Positions 42,795-52,068 are shown, counted from the stretch's first letter. The stretch is DNA of 64,000 nt from an uncultured Lachnospiraceae bacterium (GCA_910585465.1 CAJUEW010000002.1:1-64000); one strand, 5' to 3'. Program-made: numbers and translations. Notes: generated from the sequence alone by a model not told the origin.

Positions 42795-44240
42795 ATGGGT
42801 GTATTACAGGGCTTGAAGCCTGAACGTGTATGGAAGTATTTTGAGGAGCTGTGCAGTATTCCTCACGGCTCTCACAATGAAAAGGCAGTCAGTGATTATT
42901 GCGTGGCTTTTGCGAAGGCGCGGGGATTAGAGGTTTATCAGGACGATGCCTGGAATGTGGTAATAATCAAAGAGGCATCTGCGGGATATGAGGCTGTACA
43001 GCCCTTGATTCTGCAGGGGCACCTGGATATGGTCTGCGAGAAAAAGCCGGACTGTGATTTTGACTTTAAGAAGGATGGCCTTCGGCTGAGGACAGACGGG
43101 GACTATGTGTATGCGGAAGGAACCACACTCGGAGGAGATGACGGTATTGCGGTTGCCTATGGGCTGGCGATTCTGGACGACGACAGCATTGCGCATCCGC
43201 GTCTGGAGGTGGTATTTACAACCTGTGAGGAGGTTGGTATGGATGGAGCCGCTGCGCTGGATGTATCTATGCTGAAGGGACGCACGGTGCTGAATCTGGA
43301 TTCCGAGGAGGAAGGGACACTGCTGGTTGGATGTGCCGGCGGGTGCAGCGCGGCAATCAGACTTCCGGTGCAGAGGACAAAGGCCCGGGGCGTTCATGCA
43401 TGTCTGACAGTGGGCGGACTTCAGGGAGGACATTCCGGTGTGGAGATTGACAAAGAAAGAGGAAATGCCAATATACTGCTTGCCCGAGGGCTTGCAGGAT
43501 TGAAAAAGGTATCGGATTTTCTGCTGATATCCGCGGCAGGGGGACAGAAGGACAATGCAATTCCAAGAGAAAGCCGGGCAGAGCTTCTGATTCCTTCAGA
43601 CAAAACAGCGGAGGCAGAGGAGTTTCTCAAAACCTATGACGCAGCTTTGAAGAAGGAATATGCAGCTGCGGATTCCGGAGTAACAGTACATCTGGAGATA
43701 CAGGAGGAACAGGAGTCGGAGGCGCTGGATGAGGCGTCATCCCGAAAGCTTGTCGCGCTTTTGCTTTCTCTTCCGAATGGCGTTCAGGGTATGAGCAAGG
43801 ACATAGAAGGACTGGTGGAGACTTCTCTGAATCTGGGGGTTCTGGAAACAGGAGAGGATGAAATTCTGCTTCGTTATTCCGTCCGCAGTTCCGTGGAAAC
43901 GGCAAAAAGCTGGCTGACAGAAAAAATGGGACTGATTGCAGAGTTCTGCTGCGGAACGATGGAGCTGCAGGGAGATTATCCTGCATGGGAATACCGCAGA
44001 GATTCTGGACTGCGGGAGGATATGGTGCGTATTTATAAGCAGATGTTCGGGATGGAACCTGAGGTAAAAACAATCCATGCAGGACTGGAGTGCGGGATTC
44101 TGGCTTCTAAAATTCCGGATATGGACTGTGTGTCCATGGGACCGGATATGCTGAACATTCATACCACAGAGGAAAAGGCATGCATTTCTTCTGTGGAGCG
44201 GATGTGGAATTATATTCTGGAAATTTTAAAAAGGAAATAG
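42795..44240 (+). CDS. pepD: Aminoacyl-histidine dipeptidase (PepD/M20C), 481 aa
   Basis: Dinuclear zinc dipeptidase that splits Xaa-His dipeptides. Zinc ligands and catalytic residues are seen in LQGHLDMVCEK near residue 76, TTLGGDDGIAVAYG near residue 115, and TCEEVGMDGA near residue 145; GGLQGGHSGVEIDKERGN marks the lid domain, and HAGLECGIL near residue 430 gives the last ligand. AAGGAG precedes ATG 42795. Likely co-transcribed with the AEC transporter, ended by the hairpin at 44254-44281. Confidence 0.95.
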   Translation: MGVLQGLKPERVWKYFEELCSIPHGSHNEKAVSDYCVAFAKARGLEVYQDDAWNVVIIKEASAGYEAVQPLILQGHLDMVCEKKPDCDFDFKKDGLRLRTDGDYVYAEGTTLGGDDGIAVAYGLAILDDDSIAHPRLEVVFTTCEEVGMDGAAALDVSMLKGRTVLNLDSEEEGTLLVGCAGGCSAAIRLPVQRTKARGVHACLTVGGLQGGHSGVEIDKERGNANILLARGLAGLKKVSDFLLISAAGGQKDNAIPRESRAELLIPSDKTAEAEEFLKTYDAALKKEYAAADSGVTVHLEIQEEQESEALDEASSRKLVALLLSLPNGVQGMSKDIEGLVETSLNLGVLETGEDEILLRYSVRSSVETAKSWLTEKMGLIAEFCCGTMELQGDYPAWEYRRDSGLREDMVRIYKQMFGMEPEVKTIHAGLECGILASKIPDMDCVSMGPDMLNIHTTEEKACISSVERMWNYILEILKRK

Positions 44241-44253
44241 AGAAATAAAAGGA

Positions 44254-44281
44254 GGCTTCCCTATTGCGGAGGCCTTTTTTT
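44254..44281 (+). terminator. Terminator after pepD
   Basis: GGCTTCC/GGAGGCC with one T-G pair, 7-base loop and seven Ts. Confidence 0.8.
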
Positions 44282-44559
44282 GTGCCGGAGTATAAAACGG
44301 GCCTTAAGGAGCCCTGAACTTTTCTTAAGAATTTCCAAAGGACTACATTTTTTTGAAAAATTATGATATGTTATATGGAGTTTACAGAGTGCTTGAGCTT
44401 CTGCGGGAGCTCTTTAGGCTTTATTGATTACACTTGCAGAAGCTCAGATATAAAGTTTTGTTGACAAATAGGAGATAATATATTAATGTATTAATTAAAT
44501 AGAACAATAATGTACTGATACAATAATATGTTATGTGACAGAGAGGAGTGTTTGACACT
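44282..44559 (+). promoter_or_regulatory. Regulatory region of the MacAB-like operon
   Basis: Gene-free. A TTGACA at 44461-44466 is the best -35, but no strong -10 sits at the right distance (TAATGT at 17 bp; TACAAT at 44519-44524 belongs to another frame of spacing). Upstream is an 11-bp perfect inverted repeat TGAGCTTCTGC/GCAGAAGCTCA (44394-44446) with a 31-base loop, and downstream AT-rich dyads such as ATTAATGTATTAAT and TGTA-N4-TACA, of a kind bound by MarR/TetR regulators. Confidence 0.4.
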
Positions 44560-45288
44560 TTGGATACACTGGTTGAAGTGCAGGATATGTGTAAGATCTA
44601 CAATCCCGGAGAGAATGAGGTGCGTGCTCTGGATCATGTGAGTCTGAAGATTTATCAGAAAGAATTTGTGGCAATTATCGGTCATTCAGGTTCCGGTAAA
44701 TCTACTTTGATGAATATGCTGGGCTGCCTGGACGTTCCTACATCCGGCAAATATTTTCTGAACGGAAAGGATGTATCAAACCTGACAGACGATGAGCTGT
44801 CGGATATCCGGAATCTGGAGATAGGATTTATTTTTCAGGGGTTTAATTTGATTCCGAATCTGACTGCCCAGGAAAACGTGGAGCTGCCGCTGATCTACCG
44901 GGGGATTGGGAGGAAGGAGCGTTCCGCACTGGCAAAGGAATCGCTGGAGATGGTGGGGCTGTCCCACCGGATGGATCATAAACCAAGTGAAATGTCAGGA
45001 GGACAGCAGCAGAGAGTTGCTATTGCAAGAGCGATTGCGGCCAAGCCGCCGGTGATTCTGGCAGATGAACCTACAGGAAATCTGGATTCCAAATCCACAC
45101 AGGAAATTATGAATGTGCTGAAGGATTTACATAAAAGCGGACGGACAGTCATATTGATTACTCATGATGACGAGATTGCCGCTCAGGTAAAAAGAGTCAT
45201 ACGGATTAAGGACGGAAAGATCGAAGCAGATTTTATGAATGAAGGAGAAGCAGAAGAAAATGAAGATGAAGTGGTGGAAGAAAGATAA
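44560..45288 (+). CDS. MacB-type ABC transporter ATPase, 242 aa
   Basis: ATPase of the LolD/MacB/FtsE group: Walker A GHSGSGKST near residue 38, signature MSGGQQQRVAIARA, Walker B VILADEPTGNLDS, H-loop ITHDD. Works with the adaptor and permease that follow. TTG at 44560 is taken as start because GAGAGGAG ends 12 bases before it; a GTG at 44548 overlaps that site. An acidic tail (EGEAEENEDEVVEE) overlaps the next gene by 29 bp. Confidence 0.92.
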   Translation: MDTLVEVQDMCKIYNPGENEVRALDHVSLKIYQKEFVAIIGHSGSGKSTLMNMLGCLDVPTSGKYFLNGKDVSNLTDDELSDIRNLEIGFIFQGFNLIPNLTAQENVELPLIYRGIGRKERSALAKESLEMVGLSHRMDHKPSEMSGGQQQRVAIARAIAAKPPVILADEPTGNLDSKSTQEIMNVLKDLHKSGRTVILITHDDEIAAQVKRVIRIKDGKIEADFMNEGEAEENEDEVVEER

Positions 45289-46702
45289 GAAGGAAGCAAA
45301 CGCAGATATTCAGCAGGACAGCCTGGTTATGGCTTCTCTGGAAACCACAGGCAGAAAAAAGAAAGAGAAAAAGGTGCTGACACCTGCTCAGAAGAAAAAG
45401 AGAAGGAAAAGAATTTTTATGGGCGTGGCAGCAGTCTGCCTGGTATTGTTTATTGCCAGCAGGGCATTTGCGCCGGAAGTTCTCCCCATGGTGGCGGTCC
45501 GCAGGGCGGAAACAGGAACCATTGAACAGACAGTGGATACGAGTGGAACAGTGAAAACGGAAAACCAGAAGACCTATTTTTCTCCGCTCAGCGCAGTCAT
45601 ATCTGAGTGTAAAGTGGAAAAAGGCGACGCAGTGTCAGCAGGGGATGTTCTGGTTGTCTATGACGCAGAGGATTTGAAGAACCGGGAATCAGAGGCAAGG
45701 CTTCAAAATGACGAGGCGTACTATACTTATCAGGATACAGTGGGAAAAAGCAATTCAGATGCGGCAGAGTACAGCCGTTCCAGCCATGATGTGGAGATTC
45801 TGGAGCAGCAGGTGGAGGACTGGAAAGCGAATGTCCGTGCTTTGAAACAGTATATTACAGATATGGGGTGCTTTCTCAGGGAGGCTGTAAACGACGGACA
45901 TGAGAACGATGCCGAGGAATATCAGTCCAAGATTGATCAGGCTACAAATGAACTGGCAGTTAAGGAAGAAGAGCTTGCGGATTTTCAGAGCGATCTGGCA
46001 GAACAGAAAGGGATCAAGAATTCTACAGAGGATACGATGCTGACGGCAAACGGAAGAAAGCAGGTGGAGGCTACAAAGGAGCTGGCTGCCCTGAAGGCGG
46101 AGAAGGTGAAGTCCGCGGTTGCAGAGGTTTCCGAAGGGCTGAAGGCGGAATTCAGCGGTGTTGTGACGGATGTAAAAGCAGTCAACGGCAGCGCTGTGGA
46201 AGAAAGCGGAGAGCTTTTAACGATTGAAAGCAATGAAGATGTGTGTGTGGAGATCTCCCTGAGTAAAAGCGAGCTGGAGAAGGTAAAGGAAGGTCAGAAG
46301 GCAATCATTACTATAGTGGGTAAAGAATATGAGGGAACCGTGACCCGCATCAGCAAATCCGCCACGAAAAATGACAAGGGCGCCGCTGTGATTGCAGGGG
46401 AGATACATATTGACAATCCGGATGCAGATATTTTTCTCGGTGTGGAGGCCAAGGTTAAAATAGAGAGCCACAAGGCGGAAAATGTGATTATAGTTCCGAT
46501 TGAATCCGTGAATATCGGCAAGGAAGGAAGCTTTGTCTATGTTGTAAAGGATGGCATTGTGGAGATTAGAAATGTGGAGACAGGTATCTCTTCCACAGAG
46601 TTTATAGAAATTAAAAGCGGGCTGGAAGAAAATGAGCAGGTGATTCTGAACAGCGGTGCCGGAATTACAGAGGGTGCGCAGGTAACACCGATGGAGGGTT
46701 AA
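45260..46702 (+). CDS. MacA/HlyD-type efflux adaptor, 480 aa
   Basis: Membrane-anchored periplasmic-adaptor homologue, here extracellular to a Gram-positive membrane. A very basic N-terminus (KKKRRKRIF) is followed by one membrane segment at about 50-66, a lipoyl-like half (SAVISECKVEKGDAVSAGDVLVVYD), a coiled coil of about 130 residues, the second lipoyl half, and beta-barrel domains. Start 45260 is chosen for GGAG 13 bases upstream; 45239 has no site. In Firmicutes such adaptors pair with MacB permeases to export peptides or drugs. Confidence 0.9.
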   Translation: MKMKWWKKDKKEANADIQQDSLVMASLETTGRKKKEKKVLTPAQKKKRRKRIFMGVAAVCLVLFIASRAFAPEVLPMVAVRRAETGTIEQTVDTSGTVKTENQKTYFSPLSAVISECKVEKGDAVSAGDVLVVYDAEDLKNRESEARLQNDEAYYTYQDTVGKSNSDAAEYSRSSHDVEILEQQVEDWKANVRALKQYITDMGCFLREAVNDGHENDAEEYQSKIDQATNELAVKEEELADFQSDLAEQKGIKNSTEDTMLTANGRKQVEATKELAALKAEKVKSAVAEVSEGLKAEFSGVVTDVKAVNGSAVEESGELLTIESNEDVCVEISLSKSELEKVKEGQKAIITIVGKEYEGTVTRISKSATKNDKGAAVIAGEIHIDNPDADIFLGVEAKVKIESHKAENVIIVPIESVNIGKEGSFVYVVKDGIVEIRNVETGISSTEFIEIKSGLEENEQVILNSGAGITEGAQVTPMEG

Positions 46703-46707
46703 GCAGG

Positions 46708-47913
46708 ATGGGACAGCTTTGGGAATATGTGAAAATGGCGCTCACCAATATCCGGATGAACCGCGGGCGCTCCTTTCTCACAATGCTTGGAATCATCATT
46801 GGCGTTTCCTCGGTTATTTTGATTATGTCCGTGGGCAACGGCGCAAAGGCAGAGATGGAGAATGAACTGACCTCTGTTGCAGGAGGACAAATCTATATTT
46901 ACAGCAACAGTAATCTGGAAGGAGAGGTTCCCTCCATTACAGAGGAGGATCGGGACGCGCTGAGGGAGCTGGAGCATGTAAAGGGCGCCAGCTCGGTTAT
47001 GAATACCTGGTGCTCCATAAAGACGGCAAAGGGCAGCTTTGAAGCGATTGTAGACTTTGGCAATCCGGACAGCGCCTATATGTCCAATATGGATATGCTC
47101 TACGGGCAGTGGTTTACATGGGATGACTATAACGCAGGGAGAGATGTGGCCGTGATTGGAGAGCAGGATGCCATAAAGATGTTCGGAACAGCGGATGTGG
47201 TCGGACTGACCTTCGAGATGGAGGATGGAAGCGTTATTAAAGATGTGAGGATTGTAGGCGTAAAAAAGGCGCTGGAAGGAATGTTTGTGGGAAACTCAGG
47301 ATCTTATCTGGATATTTCTATGCCCATGTCATCGGATTATTACTGGGCAGAATACAATGATTTTGATTCTGTCTATGTGTTTGCGGAAAACGGATATGCA
47401 AAGGAAATTTCGGAAAAGGCAATTACGCTTCTGGAAAGCCGTCATGAGATGTACGGAGAGGATGCTTTTTTAACGGAGGATTTTGACACTCAGATGGCAT
47501 CCGTCATGCAGGTTCTGGATATGATTACGATTTTTATTATGCTGGTTGCGGCTATTTCTCTTCTGGTCGGCGGGATCGGCGTTATGAACATTATGCTGGT
47601 ATCTGTCACCGAACGGACTCGGGAGATCGGTATCCGAAAGGCTCTGGGGGCCAGGACTAAGTCCATACTGATTCAGTTTCTGGCGGAATCAGCGATTATC
47701 ACGGGCATCGGCGGTATGGTCGGCATTGTTCTGGGTGTGTCGGGAGCATATGGAATCTGTTCTCTTCCGATGGTCGGTTTTTCTCCGTCGGTCAGTGCGG
47801 GAGCAGTTATATTTGCAACACTTTTTTCATGCAGCGTGGGTATCTTTTTCGGTATCTATCCGGCGAGAAAAGCAGCTCATCTGAGTCCGATCGAAGCGCT
47901 TAGAAGAAATTAG
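46708..47913 (+). CDS. MacB/FtsX-type ABC permease, 401 aa
   Basis: Four-helix permease: membrane segment 1 at the N-terminus (SFLTMLGIIIGVSSVILIMS), an extracellular MacB periplasmic-core domain of about 220 residues, then three segments with the FtsX signature VSVTERTREIGIRKALGARTKSIL, quoted as TERTREIGIRKALGA. Third gene of the operon, 5 bp after the adaptor. The exported substrate cannot be told; self-resistance to antimicrobial peptides is one possibility. Confidence 0.93.
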   Translation: MGQLWEYVKMALTNIRMNRGRSFLTMLGIIIGVSSVILIMSVGNGAKAEMENELTSVAGGQIYIYSNSNLEGEVPSITEEDRDALRELEHVKGASSVMNTWCSIKTAKGSFEAIVDFGNPDSAYMSNMDMLYGQWFTWDDYNAGRDVAVIGEQDAIKMFGTADVVGLTFEMEDGSVIKDVRIVGVKKALEGMFVGNSGSYLDISMPMSSDYYWAEYNDFDSVYVFAENGYAKEISEKAITLLESRHEMYGEDAFLTEDFDTQMASVMQVLDMITIFIMLVAAISLLVGGIGVMNIMLVSVTERTREIGIRKALGARTKSILIQFLAESAIITGIGGMVGIVLGVSGAYGICSLPMVGFSPSVSAGAVIFATLFSCSVGIFFGIYPARKAAHLSPIEALRRN

Positions 47914-47961
47914 AGAAGACTAAAAAAGTAAGAAATTTAACGATACAATGGAGAAGGATTT

Positions 47962-48927
47962 ATGGAGAAAATATTAGTTGTTCTGCCGGTGGAGGATCGG
48001 CATAAGGAGCTTTTTAAAGAAAATGCGCCGGATGCGGAATTTTTATATTGCGGAAAAGCGTCCGTAACCAGAGCTCAGGTACAGGAAGCAACGATTATTA
48101 TTGGAAATGTACCGCCGAAGCTTCTGGAGGGAACAAAAAATTTAAAGTGGCTCCAACTGAACAGTGCGGGAACCGACGGCTATACAGCTCCCGGAACATT
48201 GCCGGAAGGAGCCGTACTGACAAACGGAACCGGAGCATACGGACTGGCTTTGTCCGAGCATATGCTGGGGATGCTTTTGTGTCTGATGAAGAAGCTGTAT
48301 CTTTATGCGGAGGATCAAAAGGAACATATATGGGGAGACAGAGGACCGGTGACCTCCATCTATGGCTCCACGACTCTGGTGGTGGGTATGGGAGATATCG
48401 GAAGCGAATTTGCAAAAAGGATGCATGCGCTGGGCAGCCGTGTGATAGGTATTCGTCGTAATAAAACGCAGAAGCCGGAATATCTGGACGGCCTGTATCA
48501 GATGAATGCCCTGGACGAGTGGCTGTCCAGAGCAGATATTGTGGCAGCCGCTCTTCCGGGTACAGAGGAAACTTATCATTTGTTTCATGCAGATACATTC
48601 CGGAAAATGAAGAGGAGCGCGTTCTTTCTGAATATCGGGCGCGGTTCTGCCGTGGACGCTGCAGCACTGGCAGAGGCGCTGAATGCCGGACGGCTGGCAG
48701 GGGCCGGCGTGGATGTAACGGAGCCGGAACCTCTGCCCAAAGAGCATCCTCTGTGGGATGCAAAGAATGTACTGATTACGCCTCATATTTCAGGACAGTA
48801 TCATCTGCAGGAGACCTTCGAGCGGGTGGTAAGAATTGCGGCAGAAAATCTGGCTGCGTTCCGGGACGGAAGAGAGCTTCGCAATGAGGTGGATTTTACC
48901 ACAGGGTACCGGAAATTGAAGGATTAG
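47962..48927 (+). CDS. D-2-hydroxyacid dehydrogenase, 321 aa
   Basis: NAD-dependent oxidoreductase of the D-isomer 2-hydroxyacid family. Nucleotide loop VGMGDIGSEFAKRMHALG near residue 140, catalytic arginine region NIGRGSAVDAAALAEAL near residue 228, and glutamate/histidine DVTEPEPLPKEHPL and ITPHISGQ near residue 275. The substrate is undetermined. GGAG precedes ATG 47962; the minus-strand gene that follows converges with only 14 bp between, without a clear terminator. Confidence 0.92.
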   Translation: MEKILVVLPVEDRHKELFKENAPDAEFLYCGKASVTRAQVQEATIIIGNVPPKLLEGTKNLKWLQLNSAGTDGYTAPGTLPEGAVLTNGTGAYGLALSEHMLGMLLCLMKKLYLYAEDQKEHIWGDRGPVTSIYGSTTLVVGMGDIGSEFAKRMHALGSRVIGIRRNKTQKPEYLDGLYQMNALDEWLSRADIVAAALPGTEETYHLFHADTFRKMKRSAFFLNIGRGSAVDAAALAEALNAGRLAGAGVDVTEPEPLPKEHPLWDAKNVLITPHISGQYHLQETFERVVRIAAENLAAFRDGRELRNEVDFTTGYRKLKD

Positions 48928-48941
48928 GTTTGTATCAAAAT

Positions 48942-49961
48942 CTATGGCAGAGGATACCTTATGCCGTTAATTTCGATTTCGGCAATTTCTGCGGGGTCCA
49001 GGAGGTCATAGGAATCAAGCTCCAGAGAAAATGCTTTGTCTGCGAAGCCTCCGGAAGCGCCGTAGAAGGAACCGTTTTTTCCTGCCCGGATTTTTTCGCC
49101 GTCCTTATCATACAGATAAATCAAGTGATTCCAGTCTGCGTCTGATACGATGATAGAATGCTCAGTTCCCTCATAGGTTCCTTCAAAGGTCAGGCGGAAC
49201 GGAGTAATGCGTATCTTTTGAATGGTACAATGGGCTTCCCTGCCGTCTGCTCTGAAGGAAAGTACCGCGTCAGGAAGGGAAATTTCTTTTTCGGCGATTG
49301 GTTCCGGAAGCTCTATCTGAAGCACCTGAGCGCCTCCGCTCTCGGACAGGATATAGAGACTGACCGTATCGGCGTCTTCCGTCAGATCAAGATCCGCGAA
49401 AATGCGGACAGAATTGCTCTCCGGAACCTTGCCGACGACGCCTGACTGGCGCAGCTGATGATAGCCGACTTCCCGGCTGCCGGGGACGGCATCCGTATGT
49501 CCGGATTTCTGACCGTTGGTAAGGGGCTGGATACGAAGGAGTGTTCTGTCTTCGGAATCCCGGAAGGAGTCCCAATTCAGGATCTGTTTTTTGGAACCGG
49601 TGACATCATAGATCAGTCTGGCAATACTTTCGCTTCGGATTACTGCCTGCACGGTGACAGTGTGTCCGTCTACAGTGGCACTGGGAGGATTTTCAAGGGC
49701 CAGGCTGTATTTTTCTACCATTTTGGCTGTCCGGTTTACGTCGGTCATGGAATCAAACAGGCCGATGGCCACAGCGCCGCAGGCAGCCAGAAGGCACATG
49801 GCGGCAGCCAGAAGGAGCAGCAGCTTATAGTTTTTTCCCTTTGTTTTTTTCTTTTGCTTTGCTTTTGACAATACATTCTTTTTTAATGCCTGCATTTGCG
49901 CAGAATTCAGCGGTTCAGAGAGCGGCTTGTATTCCGCCATCAGTTTATCCAGTTCATTCAC
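48942..49961 (-). CDS. Membrane protein paired with an ECF sigma factor, likely anti-sigma, 339 aa
   Basis: A cytoplasmic N-terminus of about 45 residues, one membrane segment (LLLLLAAAMCLLAACGAVAIG), and a long extracellular beta-rich domain. It resembles the DUF4179 protein at 5949 in plan, but the conserved NPALA segment is missing, so the family label is uncertain. The gene starts inside the sigma gene (4-bp ATGA overlap), which makes translational coupling and anti-sigma function likely. Ends 14 bp from the convergent dehydrogenase gene. Confidence 0.8.
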   Translation of the reverse strand: MNELDKLMAEYKPLSEPLNSAQMQALKKNVLSKAKQKKKTKGKNYKLLLLLAAAMCLLAACGAVAIGLFDSMTDVNRTAKMVEKYSLALENPPSATVDGHTVTVQAVIRSESIARLIYDVTGSKKQILNWDSFRDSEDRTLLRIQPLTNGQKSGHTDAVPGSREVGYHQLRQSGVVGKVPESNSVRIFADLDLTEDADTVSLYILSESGGAQVLQIELPEPIAEKEISLPDAVLSFRADGREAHCTIQKIRITPFRLTFEGTYEGTEHSIIVSDADWNHLIYLYDKDGEKIRAGKNGSFYGASGGFADKAFSLELDSYDLLDPAEIAEIEINGIRYPLP

Positions 49962-50455
49962 AGCATATTCTCCTTTCTAAGAAGCTTCTGAAGCTTGATT
50001 TTTGCCCGGTGAAGCCGGGTTCTTACAGTATTTTCCGGTATTTGAAAGTGGGATGCCAGCAGCGCGGACGGTTCACAGTACAGATAACGGCGCAGGAACA
50101 GTTCTCCGTCAGGCGGAGGAAGAGTGCGTATAAGATCAATCAGCTCCCTGCTTTCCAGACTGCTTTCCAGCTCCACCGCAAAGGCAGTATCCTCGTGTTC
50201 ATCCAGAGGGAACGTAACCCCCTGTTTTTGGATGCTGCGATATTTGTCGATGGCGCAGGAGCGTGCAGTCCGTATCACATAGCTCCTAAGATGCGAGACA
50301 TCCTCCGGCAGATTTCGGCTGCGCCAAAGCTTCAGGAAGGTATCTGCCTGTGCTTCCTCAGCATCCTCCTTCCGCCCCGGAAGGATACCGCAGCAGATGG
50401 TGCGCACGGTGCCGCCGTACTCGGTTAAAAGATGATCTAATTCTTGTTCAGTCAC
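49958..50455 (-). CDS. ECF-type RNA polymerase sigma factor, 165 aa
   Basis: Region 2 spans about residues 15-80 (DAEEAQADTFLKLWRS and LRSYVIRTARSCAIDKYR), region 4 about 105-160 (PPDGELFLRRYLYCEPSALLASHF, IPENTVRTRLHRAKIKL). It is unlike the sigma at 5380 beyond the family level. A TGAAAC-N17-CGTA element upstream on the same strand resembles ECF promoters, suggesting positive autoregulation. GAAAGGAG precedes the start at 50455. Confidence 0.92.
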   Translation of the reverse strand: MTEQELDHLLTEYGGTVRTICCGILPGRKEDAEEAQADTFLKLWRSRNLPEDVSHLRSYVIRTARSCAIDKYRSIQKQGVTFPLDEHEDTAFAVELESSLESRELIDLIRTLPPPDGELFLRRYLYCEPSALLASHFQIPENTVRTRLHRAKIKLQKLLRKENML

Positions 50456-50483
50456 GGTTTTTCAACTCCTTTCATAAGAGCAA

Positions 50484-50510
50484 TACGAGAATAAGCGGGG
50501 ATTTGTTTCA
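50484..50510 (-). promoter_or_regulatory. Candidate ECF-type promoter of the second sigma operon
   Basis: On the minus strand TGAAAC (50510-50505), 17 bp, CGTA (50487-50484), 28 bp before the sigma start; similar to the autoregulated Bacillus sigma-W type promoter, whose spacer is usually 16. Confidence 0.5.
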
Positions 50511-50591
50511 GGTTTTATGAAAAAAGCTGTATGTATTTTATAATAATAGTGATACAATAACAATCGGGATATGAAAAACAGAGAGGAGAAT

Positions 50592-50999
50592 ATGATGCTA
50601 AAACAACTATCCATTTATGCGGAAAATAAAAAAGGGACAATGAAGGATATTACTTCTATTTTAAAAGAAGAGGAGATTAATATCCTCGGTTCCGTTACAA
50701 ATGACAGTGCAGAATACGGAATTGTCCGTATGGTTGTATCCGATCCGGAAAAGGCCAGCCAGTCCCTGATAAAAGCCGGATACATATGCCGTCTGACAGA
50801 GGTGATGGGAATTGAGATGGCTGATGAGGTGGGAAACTTAAATCATCTGCTTCAGGCACTGTCTGACAGCAATATCAGTGTAGATTATATTTATCTGTCT
50901 TTTAACCGGGATTCAGGGAAACCGATTCTGATTCTTCATGTGGAGGATATTTATGAGGTGGAGAACTGTATGAGGGCAAAAGGGTTTACTACAGTTTAA
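50592..50999 (+). CDS. Tandem ACT-domain protein, 135 aa
   Basis: Two ACT ligand-binding domains: MLKQLSIYAENKKGTMKDIT at 1-70 and a second beginning GIEMADEVGNLNHLLQAL at about 75. Stand-alone ACT pairs usually bind amino acids and regulate enzymes or transcription; no partner is apparent. ATG at 50592 (an adjacent ATG follows) has GAGAGGAG upstream. Divergent from the sigma operon. Confidence 0.9.
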   Translation: MMLKQLSIYAENKKGTMKDITSILKEEEINILGSVTNDSAEYGIVRMVVSDPEKASQSLIKAGYICRLTEVMGIEMADEVGNLNHLLQALSDSNISVDYIYLSFNRDSGKPILILHVEDIYEVENCMRAKGFTTV

Positions 51000-51048
51000 C
51001 AAACGGAAGGTCTGTGGGCGCTCCGGGCATGAAAACAGGAGATATACC

Positions 51049-51927
51049 ATGAATAAGAATGGGCTTGCGAAAAAGAACCTTGCCGGAATTTTAGGGCTTA
51101 TATTGCTGGTGCTGGGATTCTGGATATGGGGAAAAGGATTTTTTCAGTCTGCGTCAGAATCAGAAAAGGAATTTTTTACAATTACTGCTTTTTCCATAGG
51201 AAAGGCGGATGCGTTGCTGCTTCAGGAGGGGAAAACTGCCATACTGGTGGATACAGGAGAGAAAGAGGACGGCCCTTTTTTGCTGCAGGAGCTGGAGAAA
51301 AGAGGAATCCGAAGGCTGGAGCTTCTGATGGTAACTCATTTTGATAAAGACCATGTGGGAAGCGCTTCTTTTCTTATGGAAAATCTGGATGTGGAAATGG
51401 TGATAATGCCCGATTATGAAGGAGACAGGGAAGAATATTATGCCTTTTTAAAAAGCCTGGAAGCTCATTCGGATGTACGGCGTATTACAGAAAGCATACA
51501 GTTTTCGATCGGAAAGCTGGACTGGACTGTCTATCCCGCAGAGGATCCCGAAGCTATTCAGGATACAGAGGAAGAATATGATAATGATATGTCTCTGGTG
51601 GCGGATGTTGTCTATGGAAGGCAAAGCTTCCTGCTGACCGGGGATATTGAAAAAAAACGTATTGCCCAGATGCTCTCTTCCGATGTGGACTGGAGGCATG
51701 ACTGGATTAAAATGCCTCATCATGGAAGATATCAAAAGGCGCTGGACGAGCTGATAGAACAGGTGGAGCCTTCCTGGGCTGTTATCTGCTGTTCTGAAAA
51801 AAAGCCGGCAGAGGATAAGACATTGAAGCTGCTTGAGGAGAGGCAGATTTCTGTGTGGGATACAAGTAGGTATCTGGTAGTGACCATGTGCGACGGAGAG
51901 ACAATAGAAGTACAGTATGGCTTGTAA
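51049..51927 (+). CDS. ComEC-like metallo-beta-lactamase-fold hydrolase, 292 aa
   Basis: N-terminal membrane anchor or signal (LAGILGLILLVLGFWIWG), then an MBL-fold domain like the C-terminal part of ComEC: ILVDTGEKEDG near residue 68, metal-binding THFDKDHVGS near residue 98, LLTGDIEKKRI near residue 197 and KMPHHGRYQ near residue 224. Likely an extracellular phosphodiesterase or nuclease; no channel domain is present, so it is not a DNA-uptake channel. It ends with the terminator at 51938-51980. Confidence 0.88.
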   Translation: MNKNGLAKKNLAGILGLILLVLGFWIWGKGFFQSASESEKEFFTITAFSIGKADALLLQEGKTAILVDTGEKEDGPFLLQELEKRGIRRLELLMVTHFDKDHVGSASFLMENLDVEMVIMPDYEGDREEYYAFLKSLEAHSDVRRITESIQFSIGKLDWTVYPAEDPEAIQDTEEEYDNDMSLVADVVYGRQSFLLTGDIEKKRIAQMLSSDVDWRHDWIKMPHHGRYQKALDELIEQVEPSWAVICCSEKKPAEDKTLKLLEERQISVWDTSRYLVVTMCDGETIEVQYGL

Positions 51928-51937
51928 AAAAGTTGAG

Positions 51938-51980
51938 AAGGCCGTCTGCAGAATGTAGGATTTCTGCAGGCGGCCTTTTT
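51938..51980 (+). terminator. Terminator after the MBL hydrolase gene
   Basis: AAGGCCG(T)CTGCAGA pairs with TCTGCAG(G)CGGCCTT over about 14 bp, 9-base loop, five Ts. Confidence 0.9.
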
Positions 51981-51995
51981 ATGGACAGAATATAT

Positions 51996-52068
51996 TTTGA
52001 TTATCAAATTTTGAGATTCAAAATATATTGACAAAACCGAGATAAGATTATATACTTTGATTATCAAA
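51996..52068. promoter_or_regulatory. FabT-like operators around the carboxyltransferase promoter
   Basis: TTTGATTATCAAA occurs perfectly at 51996-52008 and again at 52056-52068; an imperfect copy TTTGAGATTCAAA is at 52010-52022. The motif equals the core of the FabT (MarR family) operator of streptococci. Copies 1 and 2 lie just upstream of the -35, copy 3 overlaps the last base of the -10 and the start site. Confidence 0.75.
52028..52056 (+). promoter_or_regulatory. Promoter of the carboxyltransferase gene
   Basis: TTGACA, 17 bp, TATACT: near-consensus and bracketed by the operators. Confidence 0.85.
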
